A DNA stretch of 41,826 nt from an uncultured Prevotellaceae bacterium (GTDB lineage Bacteria; Bacteroidota; Bacteroidia; Bacteroidales; Bacteroidaceae): NCBI GenBank assembly GCA_900320585.1, contig ONSV01000010.1, positions 1 through 41,826 on the forward strand. Direction: 5' to 3'. The position numbers and the translations under genes are program-made. Each line of letters starts with the position of its first letter. Position 1 is the stretch's first letter. Shown in pieces: positions 26,027 through 34,605 of this stretch. The notes below the pieces were generated by a model. That model was not told the DNA's origin and ran no database searches. It saw nothing but the letters and a program-made list of their open reading frames with translations.

Positions 26027-28939
26027 TCAAAGTTTCTGCTCCACCTCGATTTCCATGAAGGTCTCGATGATGTCGCCCACTTGGATGTCGTTGAAGTTGA
26101 CAAGCGAGATACCGCACTCAAGACCGGTGGCCACTTCCTTGGCGTCGTCCTTGTAGCGCTTCAGGGCATCGATATTGGCGGTGTGCACCACGATGCCGTC
26201 GCGCACCACGCGGGCCTTGTCCTTGTTGTGCACCTTGCCGTCGGTCACCAGACCACCGGCCACAGTGCCCACTTTCGATATCTTGAACACTTGCTTCACT
26301 TCTATCTCGGCGGTCACGATTTCCTTCTTCACCTTGTCGAGCATACCCTGCATCGTCGACCTCACCTCGTCGATGGCGTCGTAGATGATGGAGTAGGTGT
26401 TGATTTCCACACCCTCGCGCTCGGCAAGCTTGCGGGCATCGGCCGACGGGCGGACCTGGAAGCCCACGATGATGGCACTCGAAGCCGATGCGAGCATCAC
26501 GTCGTTCTCGGAAATCTGTCCCACGGCCTTGTTGATGACGTTCACCTGCACCTTCTCGGTAGAGAGCTTGATGAACGAGTCGGAGAGGGCTTCTATCGAA
26601 CCGTCGGTGTCGCCCTTGACGATGATGTTGAGCTCGTGGAACTCGCCCAGGGCAAAACGGTGGGAGAGTTCGTCGAGACCCAGCGTCTTCGTGGTGCGGA
26701 GTCCCTGCTCGCGCTGCAGCTGCATACGCTTGTTGGTGATCTCGCGGGCCTCTTGCTCGGTGGGCATCACATGGAAGGAGTCGCCAGCGGTAGGAGCACC
26801 GTTGAGACCGAGGATGATGGCGGGCTCTGACGGCCCGGCTTCCTGTATGCGCTGGTTGCGCTCGTTGAACATGGCCTTGATGCGGCCGTAGCTGGTGCCG
26901 GCCACTACGATGTCGCCCACCTTCAGTGTACCATTCGATACGAGTACGGTGGATACATATCCACGGCCTTTGTCGAGCGACGACTCGATGATGGAGCCTG
27001 TGGCCTTGCGGTTGGGGTTGGCTTTCAGGTCGAGCATCTCGGCCTCAAGCAGCACCTTCTCGAGCAGGTCGTCCACGCCGATGCCTTTCTTTGCCGAGAT
27101 TTCCTGGCACTGGTACTTGCCGCCCCAGTCTTCCACGAGCAGGTTCATGTTGGCCAGGTCCTCGCGTATCTTGTCGGGGTTGGCTCCGGGTTTGTCGATC
27201 TTGTTGATGGCAAACACCATGGGCACGTTGGCTGCCTGTGCGTGGGCGATGGCCTCCTTGGTGGTGGGCATCACCGAGTCGTCGGCAGCCACGATGATGA
27301 TGGCGATGTCGGTGACCTGTGCGCCACGGGCACGCATGGCCGTGAAGGCCTCGTGACCTGGAGTGTCGAGGAAGGTGATCTGCCGTCCGTCGGGCAGCTC
27401 CACGTTGTAGGCTCCGATATGCTGGGTGATGCCTCCGGCCTCACCGGCAATGACGTTGGTGTTGCGGATATGGTCGAGGAGCGAGGTCTTGCCATGGTCC
27501 ACATGACCCATCACGGTGACGATGGGTGCGCGGGGCACGAGGTCGTTCTCGTCGTCCTCTTCCTCGGTGATGGCGTTCTGTACCTCAGCACTCACATACT
27601 CGGTGGTGAAGCCGAACTCGTCGGCCACGATGTTGATGGTCTCGGCATCGAGACGCTGGTTGATACTCACCATGATGCCGATGCTCATACAGGTGCCGAT
27701 GACCTGGTTCACACCCACGTTCATCATGGTGGCCAGCTCGCTCACGGTTACAAACTCGGTGAGCTTGAGCACCTTGCTCTCTGCCTTCTGCTCGGCGCGC
27801 TCCTCTTGCAGACGCTCCTGGATGGCCTCGCGCTTCTCCTTGCGGTATTTGGCACCCTTCTTGTTCTGGTTCTTGTTGGTGAGCCGGGCAAGGGTTTCCT
27901 TTACCTGTCTTGCCACATCCTCCTCGTTCACCTCGAGCGGGCGCTGGTTGCGCTTGCGGTTCTTGTCTTTCTTGTTCTTGTTGTTCTTGTTGCCCTGGGC
28001 TGCGCCGCCTTGGTTTCCACCGCCACCCTGGTTGTTGCCTCCTTGCACGTTCTGGCTGGCGGCATTGATGTCAACGCGCTCTTTGTTGATGCGTACGCGC
28101 TTCTTCTTCTCACCGTTCTGGGCACCGCCATGCTGCGACTTCTCCTCGCGCTCCTTGCGCCTCTCTTCCTTCGATTTCTTCTTCGGACGGGTGCTTTGGT
28201 TGATGGAGTCGAGGTCGATTTTGCCCAGCACGTTCACCTTGGGCGCGTTCTTCTGCTCGCTGACGAGGGTGAAAATCTTGTTTTCGGCAACGGGAGCCTT
28301 TGGCTCTTCCGGTACGGGCTGGCTTTCTGGCTCGGGCGTCTTCTCCACGACAGGCTCCTCCTTCGGCTGTTCGGCCACCTCGGGCTTCTTCTCCTCGGGT
28401 TCTGGCTGTTTGACCTCGGCGGGCTTGACGGCCTCGACAGGTTTCTCGGCGGGTTTTTCCACCACGGGAGCGGCCTCTGTTTTCTCTGGTTCAGGCTTCT
28501 TCTCCTCGGGTTGTGCAGCCACTGCTGCGGGTTGGGGTGCGGCCTTCTCTACCGGGGCTACGGCAGGAGCCTCGGCGGCCTTCTCTTTCTCAGGCTCGGC
28601 GGCGGGAGCAGCCGGGCGCTTGTTGAGTGCGTTGAGGTCGATTTTCCCAAGCGGCTTGTACTGGGGCCTGTTCTGTTGGAGCAGGATATCGGCATTGTGG
28701 CTCTCGGGCTCGGGCCGTTTCTTCTCCTTTGGCTTTTTGGGGAAAATTTTCTCGGCCTGTGTGCGCACTTCCTTGTCGCTCTTGAACTCCTCTTTCAGCG
28801 ACTCATAGTGGTCGTCGTTGAGCTTGAAGTTCTGGTCGATCTTTGAGTCACCAAGGTCGAATTTCTTCGTAAGGAACTCCACTGCCGTCTGGAGTCCTAT
28901 GTTCAGTTCTTTAATTGCTTTGCTTAATCTAATAGCCAT
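26027..28939 (-). CDS. infB: Translation initiation factor IF-2
   Basis: IF-2 is the GTPase that places initiator tRNA on the ribosome. The 970-residue product starts at 28939 ([15 protein letters not shown]); the upstream start at 29020 is not supported. A long low-complexity region rich in Pro, Glu, Ala and Lys (about 75-330) is followed by a conserved helical segment and the G domain: [32 protein letters not shown] and a SAKKGIGVD block. Domains II-IV follow, with [13 protein letters not shown] and the C-terminal VGTVAGG and ATGLECGI. The N-terminal low-complexity stretch is typical of Bacteroidetes IF-2. Confidence 0.98.
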   Translation of the reverse strand: MAIRLSKAIKELNIGLQTAVEFLTKKFDLGDSKIDQNFKLNDDHYESLKEEFKSDKEVRTQAEKIFPKKPKEKKRPEPESHNADILLQQNRPQYKPLGKIDLNALNKRPAAPAAEPEKEKAAEAPAVAPVEKAAPQPAAVAAQPEEKKPEPEKTEAAPVVEKPAEKPVEAVKPAEVKQPEPEEKKPEVAEQPKEEPVVEKTPEPESQPVPEEPKAPVAENKIFTLVSEQKNAPKVNVLGKIDLDSINQSTRPKKKSKEERRKEREEKSQHGGAQNGEKKKRVRINKERVDINAASQNVQGGNNQGGGGNQGGAAQGNKNNKNKKDKNRKRNQRPLEVNEEDVARQVKETLARLTNKNQNKKGAKYRKEKREAIQERLQEERAEQKAESKVLKLTEFVTVSELATMMNVGVNQVIGTCMSIGIMVSINQRLDAETINIVADEFGFTTEYVSAEVQNAITEEEDDENDLVPRAPIVTVMGHVDHGKTSLLDHIRNTNVIAGEAGGITQHIGAYNVELPDGRQITFLDTPGHEAFTAMRARGAQVTDIAIIIVAADDSVMPTTKEAIAHAQAANVPMVFAINKIDKPGANPDKIREDLANMNLLVEDWGGKYQCQEISAKKGIGVDDLLEKVLLEAEMLDLKANPNRKATGSIIESSLDKGRGYVSTVLVSNGTLKVGDIVVAGTSYGRIKAMFNERNQRIQEAGPSEPAIILGLNGAPTAGDSFHVMPTEQEAREITNKRMQLQREQGLRTTKTLGLDELSHRFALGEFHELNIIVKGDTDGSIEALSDSFIKLSTEKVQVNVINKAVGQISENDVMLASASSAIIVGFQVRPSADARKLAEREGVEINTYSIIYDAIDEVRSTMQGMLDKVKKEIVTAEIEVKQVFKISKVGTVAGGLVTDGKVHNKDKARVVRDGIVVHTANIDALKRYKDDAKEVATGLECGISLVNFNDIQVGDIIETFMEIEVEQKL

Positions 28940-29074
28940 TCTGTATTTACTGTTCTGTTTCGTTTTTTTTGATGCCACCCTGGGCACAGCTGGCCAGAGG
29001 TGTCGTTTTCGGGCAGTCATGACCCGGATAGGGCCAGCCTGTCGGTAGATGCTTTCAGGGTGAGCGCTTGCCGC

Positions 29075-30340
29075 TTAGTTCTCGAACTCTGCCTTGAGGA
29101 TGTTGAGCACGTTGTCCACGGTCTCCTCCTCCAGGTCGGCTTTCTCTACAAGCATGTCTCTCGGGGCATTGATGACAGCCTTGGCGGTGTCGAGCCCGAT
29201 GCGCTTGATGGAGTCGATAACCCACTGGTCGATCTCGTCGGCGAACTCGTCGAGGTAGATGTCTTCCTCGGCCTCGTTGTCCTCAATCTCGCGGAACACG
29301 TCGATGGTGTAGCCGGTGAGCATGGAGGCCAGCTTGATGTTCAGGCCGCCACGGCCGATGGCGAGCGACACTTCCTCGGGCTGCAGGTAGACCTCGGCCT
29401 TGTGGTTCTCCTCGTCGATGTTGATGCTCGACACCTTTGCCGGACTGAGCGAGCGCTGGATGTAGAGCTTGATGTTCGAGGTGTAGTTGATGACGTCGAT
29501 GTTCTCGTTGCCGAGCTCTCTAACGATGCCGTGCACACGGCTTCCTTTCACGCCCACGCAGGCGCCCACGGGGTCGATGCGCTCGTCGTAGCTTTCCACG
29601 GCCACCTTGGCTCTCTCGCCCGGCATGCGTGCGATGTTCTTGATAGAGATGAGCCCGTCGTTGATTTCGGGCACCTCGCCCTCGAGCAGTCTCTCGAGGA
29701 ACACGGGACTGGTGCGCGAGAGGATGATTTTGGGATTGTTGTTCTCGTTGTCAACCCTGAGGATGACGGCACGGATGGTCTCGCCCTTGCGGTATTGGTC
29801 GTTGGGAATCTGCTCCGACTTGGGCAGGATGAGCTCGTTGTTCTCGTCGTCGACGATGAGCACCTCGCGCTTCCATGTCTGGTATACCTCGCCGCTGATG
29901 ATTTGTCCGACGCGGTCTTTGTATTTGTTGTAGAGGGAGTCGTGCTCGAGCTCCAGGATTTTCGAGGCCAGTGTCTGTCGCAGGTTGAGGATGGCCCTGC
30001 GTCCGAACTTGGCAAACTCGATGGTCTCGCTCACATCCTCGCCAATCTCGTAGTCGGGGTCGATTTTCTGGGCCTCGGAGAGCGAGATCTGCTTGTTCTG
30101 GTCTTCCACGTCGGTGTCAGCCACCACCACGCGGTTGCGGTAGATCTCGAAGTCGCCTTTGTCGGGGTTGACGATGACGTCGAAGTTCTCGTCGCTGCCG
30201 AAAATCTTTGCGATGACGTTTCGGAAACTTTCCTCGAGCACGCTGACAAGGGTAGTACGGTCGATATTCTTGTTCTCCTTGAACTCCCTGAAGGTCTCGA
30301 TCATGTTGGGGGTCGCTTCTGTTGCTTTCTTTGCTGCCAT
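29075..30340 (-). CDS. nusA: Transcription termination/antitermination factor NusA
   Basis: NusA binds RNA polymerase and modulates pausing, hairpin termination and antitermination. The 421-residue product has the N-terminal polymerase-binding domain (about 1-125), S1 domain (IISGEVYQTWKREVLIVDDENNELILP-like, about 130-200), and KH domains with GSRVHGIVRELGNENIDVI and IGRGGLNIKLAS. It is shorter than E. coli NusA and lacks the two C-terminal acidic repeats, as is usual outside Proteobacteria. It follows rimP by 4 nt. The leader hairpin at 30835-30863 could be a target of NusA autoregulation (inference). Confidence 0.97.
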   Translation of the reverse strand: MAAKKATEATPNMIETFREFKENKNIDRTTLVSVLEESFRNVIAKIFGSDENFDVIVNPDKGDFEIYRNRVVVADTDVEDQNKQISLSEAQKIDPDYEIGEDVSETIEFAKFGRRAILNLRQTLASKILELEHDSLYNKYKDRVGQIISGEVYQTWKREVLIVDDENNELILPKSEQIPNDQYRKGETIRAVILRVDNENNNPKIILSRTSPVFLERLLEGEVPEINDGLISIKNIARMPGERAKVAVESYDERIDPVGACVGVKGSRVHGIVRELGNENIDVINYTSNIKLYIQRSLSPAKVSSINIDEENHKAEVYLQPEEVSLAIGRGGLNIKLASMLTGYTIDVFREIEDNEAEEDIYLDEFADEIDQWVIDSIKRIGLDTAKAVINAPRDMLVEKADLEEETVDNVLNILKAEFEN

Positions 30341-30344
30341 AGCT

Positions 30345-30812
30345 TTATTTGAAACTAATTATATATTTTGTGTATTTTACTTCGTCCATGTTGAAGGCTT
30401 TGTCCACATCGGTGAGCACGGGCCTTTTCTTGCCCTCGGGCTTGATTTTCTCTTGTGTGGTGACGATGAAGTCTCTTCCGTCAACCGATTTGAGCACCCC
30501 TTTGGTCTTTTTGCCGTCGGCGCTGAGCACCTCCACTTCTTTTCCGATGAAGTTGAGGTATTGCTGGGGCACCTTGAAGGGCTGGCCGAGTCCGGCGGAG
30601 CCGACCTCCAGTTCAAAGTCTTCCTTGTCGCGGTCGAGGTGGTCTTCGATGAATTTGCTCAGTTCCACGCAGTCTTCTATCCATACGCCGTCGGCGTGGT
30701 CGATTTCCACAACGATTCTGTTGTCCTGGCTGATTTCGATATCTACGAGGAAGTAGTCTTTTCCCTCAAGCCATGTTTCCACTAAACTTTTTACGATACT
30801 TTTCTCTATCAT
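30345..30812 (-). CDS. rimP: Ribosome maturation factor RimP
   Basis: RimP helps mature the 30S ribosomal subunit. The 155-residue product has the two-domain layout: IVKSLVETWLEGKDYFLVDIEI, the KFIEDHLDRDKEDFELEV-type segment with its GSAGLGQPFK block, then an Sm-like C-terminal barrel. It is the first gene of the rimP-nusA-infB operon, 4 nt ahead of nusA, and has a strong promoter about 60 nt upstream. Confidence 0.95.
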   Translation of the reverse strand: MIEKSIVKSLVETWLEGKDYFLVDIEISQDNRIVVEIDHADGVWIEDCVELSKFIEDHLDRDKEDFELEVGSAGLGQPFKVPQQYLNFIGKEVEVLSADGKKTKGVLKSVDGRDFIVTTQEKIKPEGKKRPVLTDVDKAFNMDEVKYTKYIISFK

Positions 30813-30834
30813 GCTTCAAATGTTTAATAATGAA

Positions 30835-30863
30835 AATGAGGGGCTTTCTGCAAGCCCCTCATT
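30835..30863 (-). promoter_or_regulatory. Leader hairpin of the rimP operon (attenuator or S41 terminator)
   Basis: AATGAGGGGCTT and AAGCCCCTCATT form a perfect 12-bp stem around 5 nt, followed on the minus strand by TTCATTATT. It lies between the rimP promoter (30877-30907) and the rimP start. It may end read-through from the S41 gene, but every rimP operon transcript also carries it, about 10-35 nt from its start. Confidence 0.65.
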
Positions 30864-30876
30864 CCACTGAACGATG

Positions 30877-30907
30877 CAAAGTTAGGAAAAAATGCTCGTG
30901 TGGCAAA
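30877..30907 (-). promoter_or_regulatory. Promoter of the rimP-nusA-infB-suf operon
   Basis: TTTG (30907-30904), a 19-nt spacer and TAACTTTG (30884-30877): a perfect consensus in both boxes and spacing. It lies between the S41 protease stop and the leader hairpin. Confidence 0.85.
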
Positions 30908-30955
30908 ATATTTCGTCGTTTTTTGTTCGAAATAGCATGGTTTTCTTGATTTTTG

Positions 30956-32635
30956 TCACGGTTTGGGCATCTCGCGGCCAAGGATTTTCCAATATTCCTG
31001 TGGGTTGTTGATGATTCTCACAGCCTCCTCCATCTGCTTGTCTCCTCTCAGGCTGTTCTCGATGGCGCCTGCCTGGTAGTAGTAGGCGGCCACGATGTCG
31101 TCGGCGAGGATCCGCTTCAGTTGAGCCTTGTTGTAGTCGAGGTCTTTCTCGATGTTGTGCTTGAGCTTTCGCTCCAGATTGTCGAAGTCTTCCTTGGCGT
31201 CATCATAGTAACCCTCAAATTTGGCGAGTTTCACCAGGTTCTGGAGATATTTCTCGGTCTCGTGGTCGTAGGTGAAGCCGCTGGCGATGACCTGGCGCTT
31301 GAACTCCTCGTAGTCGGCATCGGAGATTTCAAACTCCGATGGCTTGGCGATGGTGGGGTGCTTGGCGATGTATTCCACCTCGTAGTTGAGCAGCACCTCG
31401 GTGGAGTCGGCGCCCGATGTGGCGAGATAGTAGCCGATGTTGGGCAGCGAGTCGGCCTCCACCACCACGTCGGGGGTGATGCCACCACCGTCGCGCACCT
31501 CGCGTCCGTGAGCGGTATGGAATACTTTGGTGAGCGAGTCGGGGATGTGCTCGGTATACCCGCCCTGCGCGTGCCGGTAGTTGATGGCTTGTATGCAGCG
31601 CCCGCTGGGGATGTAGTATTTGTCGCTGGTGAGCTTGAGCGACCCGTTGTAGGGCAGGTCGACGCTGATTTGAACGAGTCCCTTGCCATAGGTGCGCGTG
31701 CCGAGGACCACGGCGCGGTCGAGGTCTTGCAGTGCTCCGCTGGTAATCTCGCTGGCACTGGCGGTCATGTCGCTCACGAGCACCACCACGGGCATCACCG
31801 TGTCGATGGGTTCCACCTTGGTCTTGTAGTCGATGTTGGAGCGTTTCATCTTGCCGCGGTTCGACACGATGAGCAGGTCTTTGGGCACGAACATGTTGAC
31901 GATGCTCACGGCCTCGGCCTCCGAGCCTCCGCCGTTGCCACGCAAGTCGAGCACCAGTCCGCTGATGCCTTTCTCCTTCATTTCGATGAAGGCCTTGCGC
32001 ACCTCTTTCGAGCAGTCTTCAGTAAACTGTTTCAGGTGGATGTAGCCCACATTGCCTTTCTGTATGCCGTAGTAGGGCACCGATGGGGTCTGCACCGTCT
32101 GGCGCGTGATTTTGAACTGCATCTTCTTCCCTGTGGTAGGACGCTGTATCTTGAGGATGAAGCTCGTGCCGGGGTCGCCTCTGAGGTGGTTGCTCACGTA
32201 GGTCACGTTCTTGTCGACCATCGACGAGTCGTCGATAGCGAGGATGATGTCGCCCTTTCTCAGTCCGGCCTTGTCGGCAGGCATGTCCTTGTAAGGCTCG
32301 TCGATCACCACCCGCTTGATTTGGGAATTATAGCGGATGATGGCGCCGATACCAGCGAACTTGCCCGTATACATCTCCTTGAGCTCTTTCATGTTCTCCT
32401 CGGGGTAGTATTCGGTATAGGGGTCCAGACTGCGGAGCATGGCTTTGATGCCGGTACCGATCACCTCCTTGGCGTCGAGCGTGTCGACGTACATCATGTC
32501 GAGGTTCTTGTAGATGCTGTTGAACACGTCGAGTTGTTTCTTCACCTCGAAGTTGCGGTCGCTATCGGTTTGTGCCACTGCCATGTTGCTGACGGCGAGG
32601 GCTATCATGCACAGCAGGATAAGCTTTGTTTTCAT
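30956..32635 (-). CDS. S41-family C-terminal processing peptidase with PDZ domain
   Basis: The 559-residue product has a signal peptide (MKTKLILLCMIALAVSNMAVAQ) and is exported, probably periplasmic. A helical region and a PDZ domain (about 90-180, GIGAIIRY...ADKAGLRKGDIILAID) precede the S41 protease core. The catalytic Ser293 lies in DMTASASEITSG and Lys318 in TYGKGLVQ, the spacing seen in Prc/CtpA. A C-terminal helical extension of about 150 residues follows. Such proteases trim or degrade envelope proteins. The gene points towards rimP; the hairpin at 30835-30863 may serve as its terminator. Confidence 0.95.
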   Translation of the reverse strand: MKTKLILLCMIALAVSNMAVAQTDSDRNFEVKKQLDVFNSIYKNLDMMYVDTLDAKEVIGTGIKAMLRSLDPYTEYYPEENMKELKEMYTGKFAGIGAIIRYNSQIKRVVIDEPYKDMPADKAGLRKGDIILAIDDSSMVDKNVTYVSNHLRGDPGTSFILKIQRPTTGKKMQFKITRQTVQTPSVPYYGIQKGNVGYIHLKQFTEDCSKEVRKAFIEMKEKGISGLVLDLRGNGGGSEAEAVSIVNMFVPKDLLIVSNRGKMKRSNIDYKTKVEPIDTVMPVVVLVSDMTASASEITSGALQDLDRAVVLGTRTYGKGLVQISVDLPYNGSLKLTSDKYYIPSGRCIQAINYRHAQGGYTEHIPDSLTKVFHTAHGREVRDGGGITPDVVVEADSLPNIGYYLATSGADSTEVLLNYEVEYIAKHPTIAKPSEFEISDADYEEFKRQVIASGFTYDHETEKYLQNLVKLAKFEGYYDDAKEDFDNLERKLKHNIEKDLDYNKAQLKRILADDIVAAYYYQAGAIENSLRGDKQMEEAVRIINNPQEYWKILGREMPKP

Positions 32636-32658
32636 GAGCGGTGCTAATTTTGGTGGTG

Positions 32659-32666
32659 CAAAAATA
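32659..32666 (-). promoter_or_regulatory. -7 element of the S41 protease gene
   Basis: TATTTTTG matches TAnnTTTG and lies about 25 nt before the start codon. No TTTG is visible 19-21 nt upstream. Confidence 0.5.
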
Positions 32667-32747
32667 CATTATTATAGTGTTATTCTGCCATAAAACGATG
32701 AAAATTTAGGTTATTTTTCAAAATCAGCATATTTTTTCCCGAAAAAG

Positions 32748-32779
32748 TTTGGTGGAATAAAAAAAAGGAACTACTTTTG
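32748..32779 (+). promoter_or_regulatory. tRNA-Asn promoter
   Basis: TTTG (32748-32751), a 20-nt spacer and TACTTTTG (32772-32779), a perfect consensus, about 20 nt before the mature tRNA 5' end. Confidence 0.85.
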
Positions 32780-32799
32780 CAACCGCAATCAAAAAAACT

Positions 32800-32876
32800 G
32801 CTTCAGTAGCTCAGTTGGTTAGAGCACCTGACTGTTAATCAGGGGGTCGTTGGTTCAAGCCCATCCTGAAGCGCCA
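32800..32876 (+). tRNA. tRNA-Asn (GTT)
   Basis: The cloverleaf is complete: acceptor GCTTCAG/CTGAAGC, D stem GCTC/GAGC, anticodon stem CCTGA/TCAGG with loop CTGTTAA (anticodon GTT), T loop TTCAAGC, discriminator G and an encoded CCA at 32874-32876. The T stem (GTTGG/CCATC) has one T-T mismatch. The 3' end borders an AT-rich island that carries the retron-like genes. Confidence 0.95.
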
Positions 32877-32880
32877 AAGA

Positions 32881-32921
32881 AAGAGTTCTGTAGGTCAATG
32901 ACTTACGGGACTCTTCTTTTT
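32881..32921 (+). terminator. Terminator of the tRNA-Asn gene
   Basis: AAGAGTTCTGTAGGTCA pairs with TGACTTACGGGACTCTT along 16 positions with three G-U wobbles around a 3-nt loop, followed by CTTTTT. It starts 5 nt after the tRNA CCA. Confidence 0.85.
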
Positions 32922-33052
32922 CACATATTTCAAATTTGCACCCAATTTGCACCCATTTTTGAACGATGCGCCCATCTGCACCCACAACTTTGCAGAATTC
33001 TCACAAAAAATTCTGCAAAAGATAATCTATGCAGAGCGTTGTCAAGTTCTAA
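32922..33052. repeat. Non-coding segment with repeated TTTGCACCCA and a 10-bp palindrome
   Basis: No gene. ATTTGCACCCA occurs twice in tandem near 32935-32957, with related GCGCCCA and CTGCACCCA copies just after. TTGCAGAATT and AATTCTGCAA form an inverted repeat at 32990-33018. Short repeated sites next to a tRNA 3' end resemble arm-type sites of integrative elements, but no integrase gene is present here, so this could be a remnant. Confidence 0.5.
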
Positions 33053-33094
33053 CGTTGACAAGTTGAAAATACATATGGGATTTCAACCGTCAAC
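33053..33094 (-). terminator. Inverted repeat just after the reverse transcriptase gene
   Basis: GTTGAC..GTTGAAA and TTTCAAC.GTCAAC pair across a CATATG-containing loop, starting about 20 nt past the RT stop. There is no T-tract, so it may shape the 3' end of the mRNA instead of acting as a standard terminator. Confidence 0.4.
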
Positions 33095-33115
33095 AAGCAT
33101 TTTTACCCACGAAGA

Positions 33116-33985
33116 TTACTTGTTCTTTGTTTTTGACAGTATCCTTATTCGCTCTTTATAATTTAGTAATCCTTTTGCCCTCGGTGAAGATTTATCAACC
33201 TCCTTTTCAATGGCAACAACAAATTTATCAGTAACTGTCAAAGAGTTATTCAACATTCTTACGCCTGTCACATCTGTAATTCCAGATTTGTATGTCGTCT
33301 TCCCTTGGGAAATCTTAAATCCATAAGAAGTTATTGTTTCTATTATTTTCGGCACTACGTGCTTAAAATCTGTCTGCGATGACATGGTCACGTCATCCAC
33401 AAATGTTGTGAATCTCAGTCCTTCACGTTTTGCTATGGTTTGTAAAGCCACACCTGTTGGTATAAACACCAAATTGGCAATTGTTGTTGATGTGGGCGCC
33501 CCTTGAGGGAGATGTCCATTATAGGTTGTCAGCTTTGTTAGCATGGATGAAACGTCACGCGAAAACCCTACTCTCACAAACATTTCATACACTTTTTTAT
33601 TTGTAATAAATGGAAAGAAATCTTTCAGATCAGTCTGAAATACATATTTCTGCCCTTTGTGGAAACGTGCATTTCGGATATTATCACGAGATTTGATACC
33701 TCCAAATGCATACTCTGGCATCCGAATATTATCAACCAAGTATTTGTTGATTCGCTTTTGAATTTCCTTCAGTTCATCTTTTGGCGGGTTTATAACCCTT
33801 GTCCAAAATTCTCCATATTTCTCTTTATACTGCTGCTTGTTTCGCCTTTTGTTTCCAAGTTTGTCTGTTTTATAGCGATGAAACTCCGTATAAAACTCTT
33901 TTGTATGCTTAGCAATATAATTCACACGCTCTACACTCTTGTGCAGAACGTAAGAACATAATATATCGTTTTTCTGTATGAGCAT
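33116..33985 (-). CDS. Retron-type reverse transcriptase
   Basis: The 289-residue protein is a compact reverse transcriptase. In order: NARFH (105-109), the retron NAxxH motif; QTDLKDFF (117-124), RT motif A; HLPQGAPTSTTIANLVF (158-174); FVDDVTMSS (195-203), the catalytic Asp pair; and GITDVTGVRM with VTG at 239-241, the retron-specific region Y. Retron RTs turn part of an upstream structured RNA into branched msDNA and act with an effector in phage defence (family knowledge). The gene is AT-rich compared with its neighbours and lies beside tRNA-Asn, consistent with transfer. A small TM protein gene ends 18 nt upstream. No maturase or endonuclease domain is present, which argues against a group II intron. 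Confidence 0.9.
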   Translation of the reverse strand: MLIQKNDILCSYVLHKSVERVNYIAKHTKEFYTEFHRYKTDKLGNKRRNKQQYKEKYGEFWTRVINPPKDELKEIQKRINKYLVDNIRMPEYAFGGIKSRDNIRNARFHKGQKYVFQTDLKDFFPFITNKKVYEMFVRVGFSRDVSSMLTKLTTYNGHLPQGAPTSTTIANLVFIPTGVALQTIAKREGLRFTTFVDDVTMSSQTDFKHVVPKIIETITSYGFKISQGKTTYKSGITDVTGVRMLNNSLTVTDKFVVAIEKEVDKSSPRAKGLLNYKERIRILSKTKNK

Positions 33986-34003
33986 AAAAAATAAGTAGGG
34001 ATG

Positions 34004-34264
34004 TTACCAGCCAAGCCAACTCAAAATTAACAATGCAAGTTTTGCGATGAAACCAAGGGCGAGTATAAACTCAACACACTTACGAAACATTTTCCACAAA
34101 CCTTTAAAGATTGGACCGAGTCTTTTTCGACCTCTCTTTTTACCATTATTTAAAAGAACGACTCTCCTGCTGGAGATGGAACAACGGCTCTTTGAGCCAA
34201 GGGGCCAGAAACCTTGTCTCTGCTCCTCATGATAAAAAATAAATCTGCGCATAATAGTACACAT
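34004..34264 (-). CDS. Small basic single-TM protein, candidate retron partner
   Basis: The ORF encodes 86 residues (an alternative Met is residue 5). The first 50 are strongly basic (RRVVLLNNGKKRGRKRLG), and the last 25 form a hydrophobic helix (CVEFILALGFIAKLALLIL) ending SWLGW, so the protein is likely anchored by its C-terminus. It ends 18 nt before the RT start and shares its strand and low GC content. I do not recognise the family. By position it could be the retron effector, a membrane-active toxin held in check by RT and msDNA (inference). An alternative is a chance ORF in the retron leader, though the composition is unusually protein-like. Confidence 0.55.
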   Translation of the reverse strand: MCTIMRRFIFYHEEQRQGFWPLGSKSRCSISSRRVVLLNNGKKRGRKRLGPIFKGLWKMFRKCVEFILALGFIAKLALLILSWLGW

Positions 34265-34315
34265 TTAAATTTTAAGTTTAAATTAAGGCGACGTGGCCCG
34301 TGTCCTATTTGCAAC

Positions 34316-34570
34316 GTCACGCAATGTCCTATATGCGCTGTTCCTGTTCCATCCCCCTTATTCCGTGTCCTTTAAACTTAGAGCAAAAAGACACAACAAA
34401 TCGATTAATGACAATAAACAACTCGTCGTTTCTGTCAAATCAACTTTTCTGCCGAAGTGCTATGAACAAGAGCGTAGTCTCGAACGTAAGCAATTAAAGC
34501 AGTCCTGATGGGCCAAAGACCTATTCGGTTGTGAAACTAAATTCACTTCATGAACTAAGCATAGCGTGAC
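34316..34570 (-). ncRNA. Candidate retron msr-msd RNA
   Basis: This region upstream of the small TM gene and RT has no credible ORF. On the minus strand GTCACGCTATGC (34570-34559) can pair with GCATA (34336-34332) and GCGTGAC (34322-34316), a split 12-bp match in the position expected for a1/a2. It is followed by TTAG, a possible branch-G context. Local stems include GTGAA/TTCAC right after a1 and GACAGAAAC/GTTT..TGTC. A perfect 10-bp inverted repeat, TAAGTTTAAA/TTTAAACTTA, spans 34273-34380. Pairing was found by eye; the exact msr/msd borders are not settled. Confidence 0.45.
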
Positions 34571-34597
34571 TATTTATCATTTCAAAGAGCGAGATTG

Positions 34598-34605
34598 CAA
34601 AGGTA
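34598..34605 (-). promoter_or_regulatory. -7 element ahead of the candidate retron RNA
   Basis: TACCTTTG matches TAnnTTTG; TTTA lies 21 nt upstream. Transcription would start about 20 nt before the proposed a1 segment. Confidence 0.45.

Noticed and set aside
27242-28846. 534- and 430-codon plus-strand ORFs opposite infB
   Set aside because: They are antisense shadows of the low-complexity and G-domain regions of infB. Leu/Gly- and Ser/Phe-rich composition follows from the complementary codons.
30953-32647. 564-codon plus-strand ORF opposite the S41 protease
   Set aside because: Antisense shadow; the minus-strand frame has intact PDZ and catalytic motifs.
32850-33161. 103-codon plus-strand ORF starting inside tRNA-Asn
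   Set aside because: It begins in the tRNA, crosses its terminator and the repeat region, and runs into the RT gene antisense; no protein-like features.
33116-33985. Group II intron maturase
   Set aside because: No maturase X or endonuclease domain follows the RT, and NAxxH plus VTG point to a retron RT.
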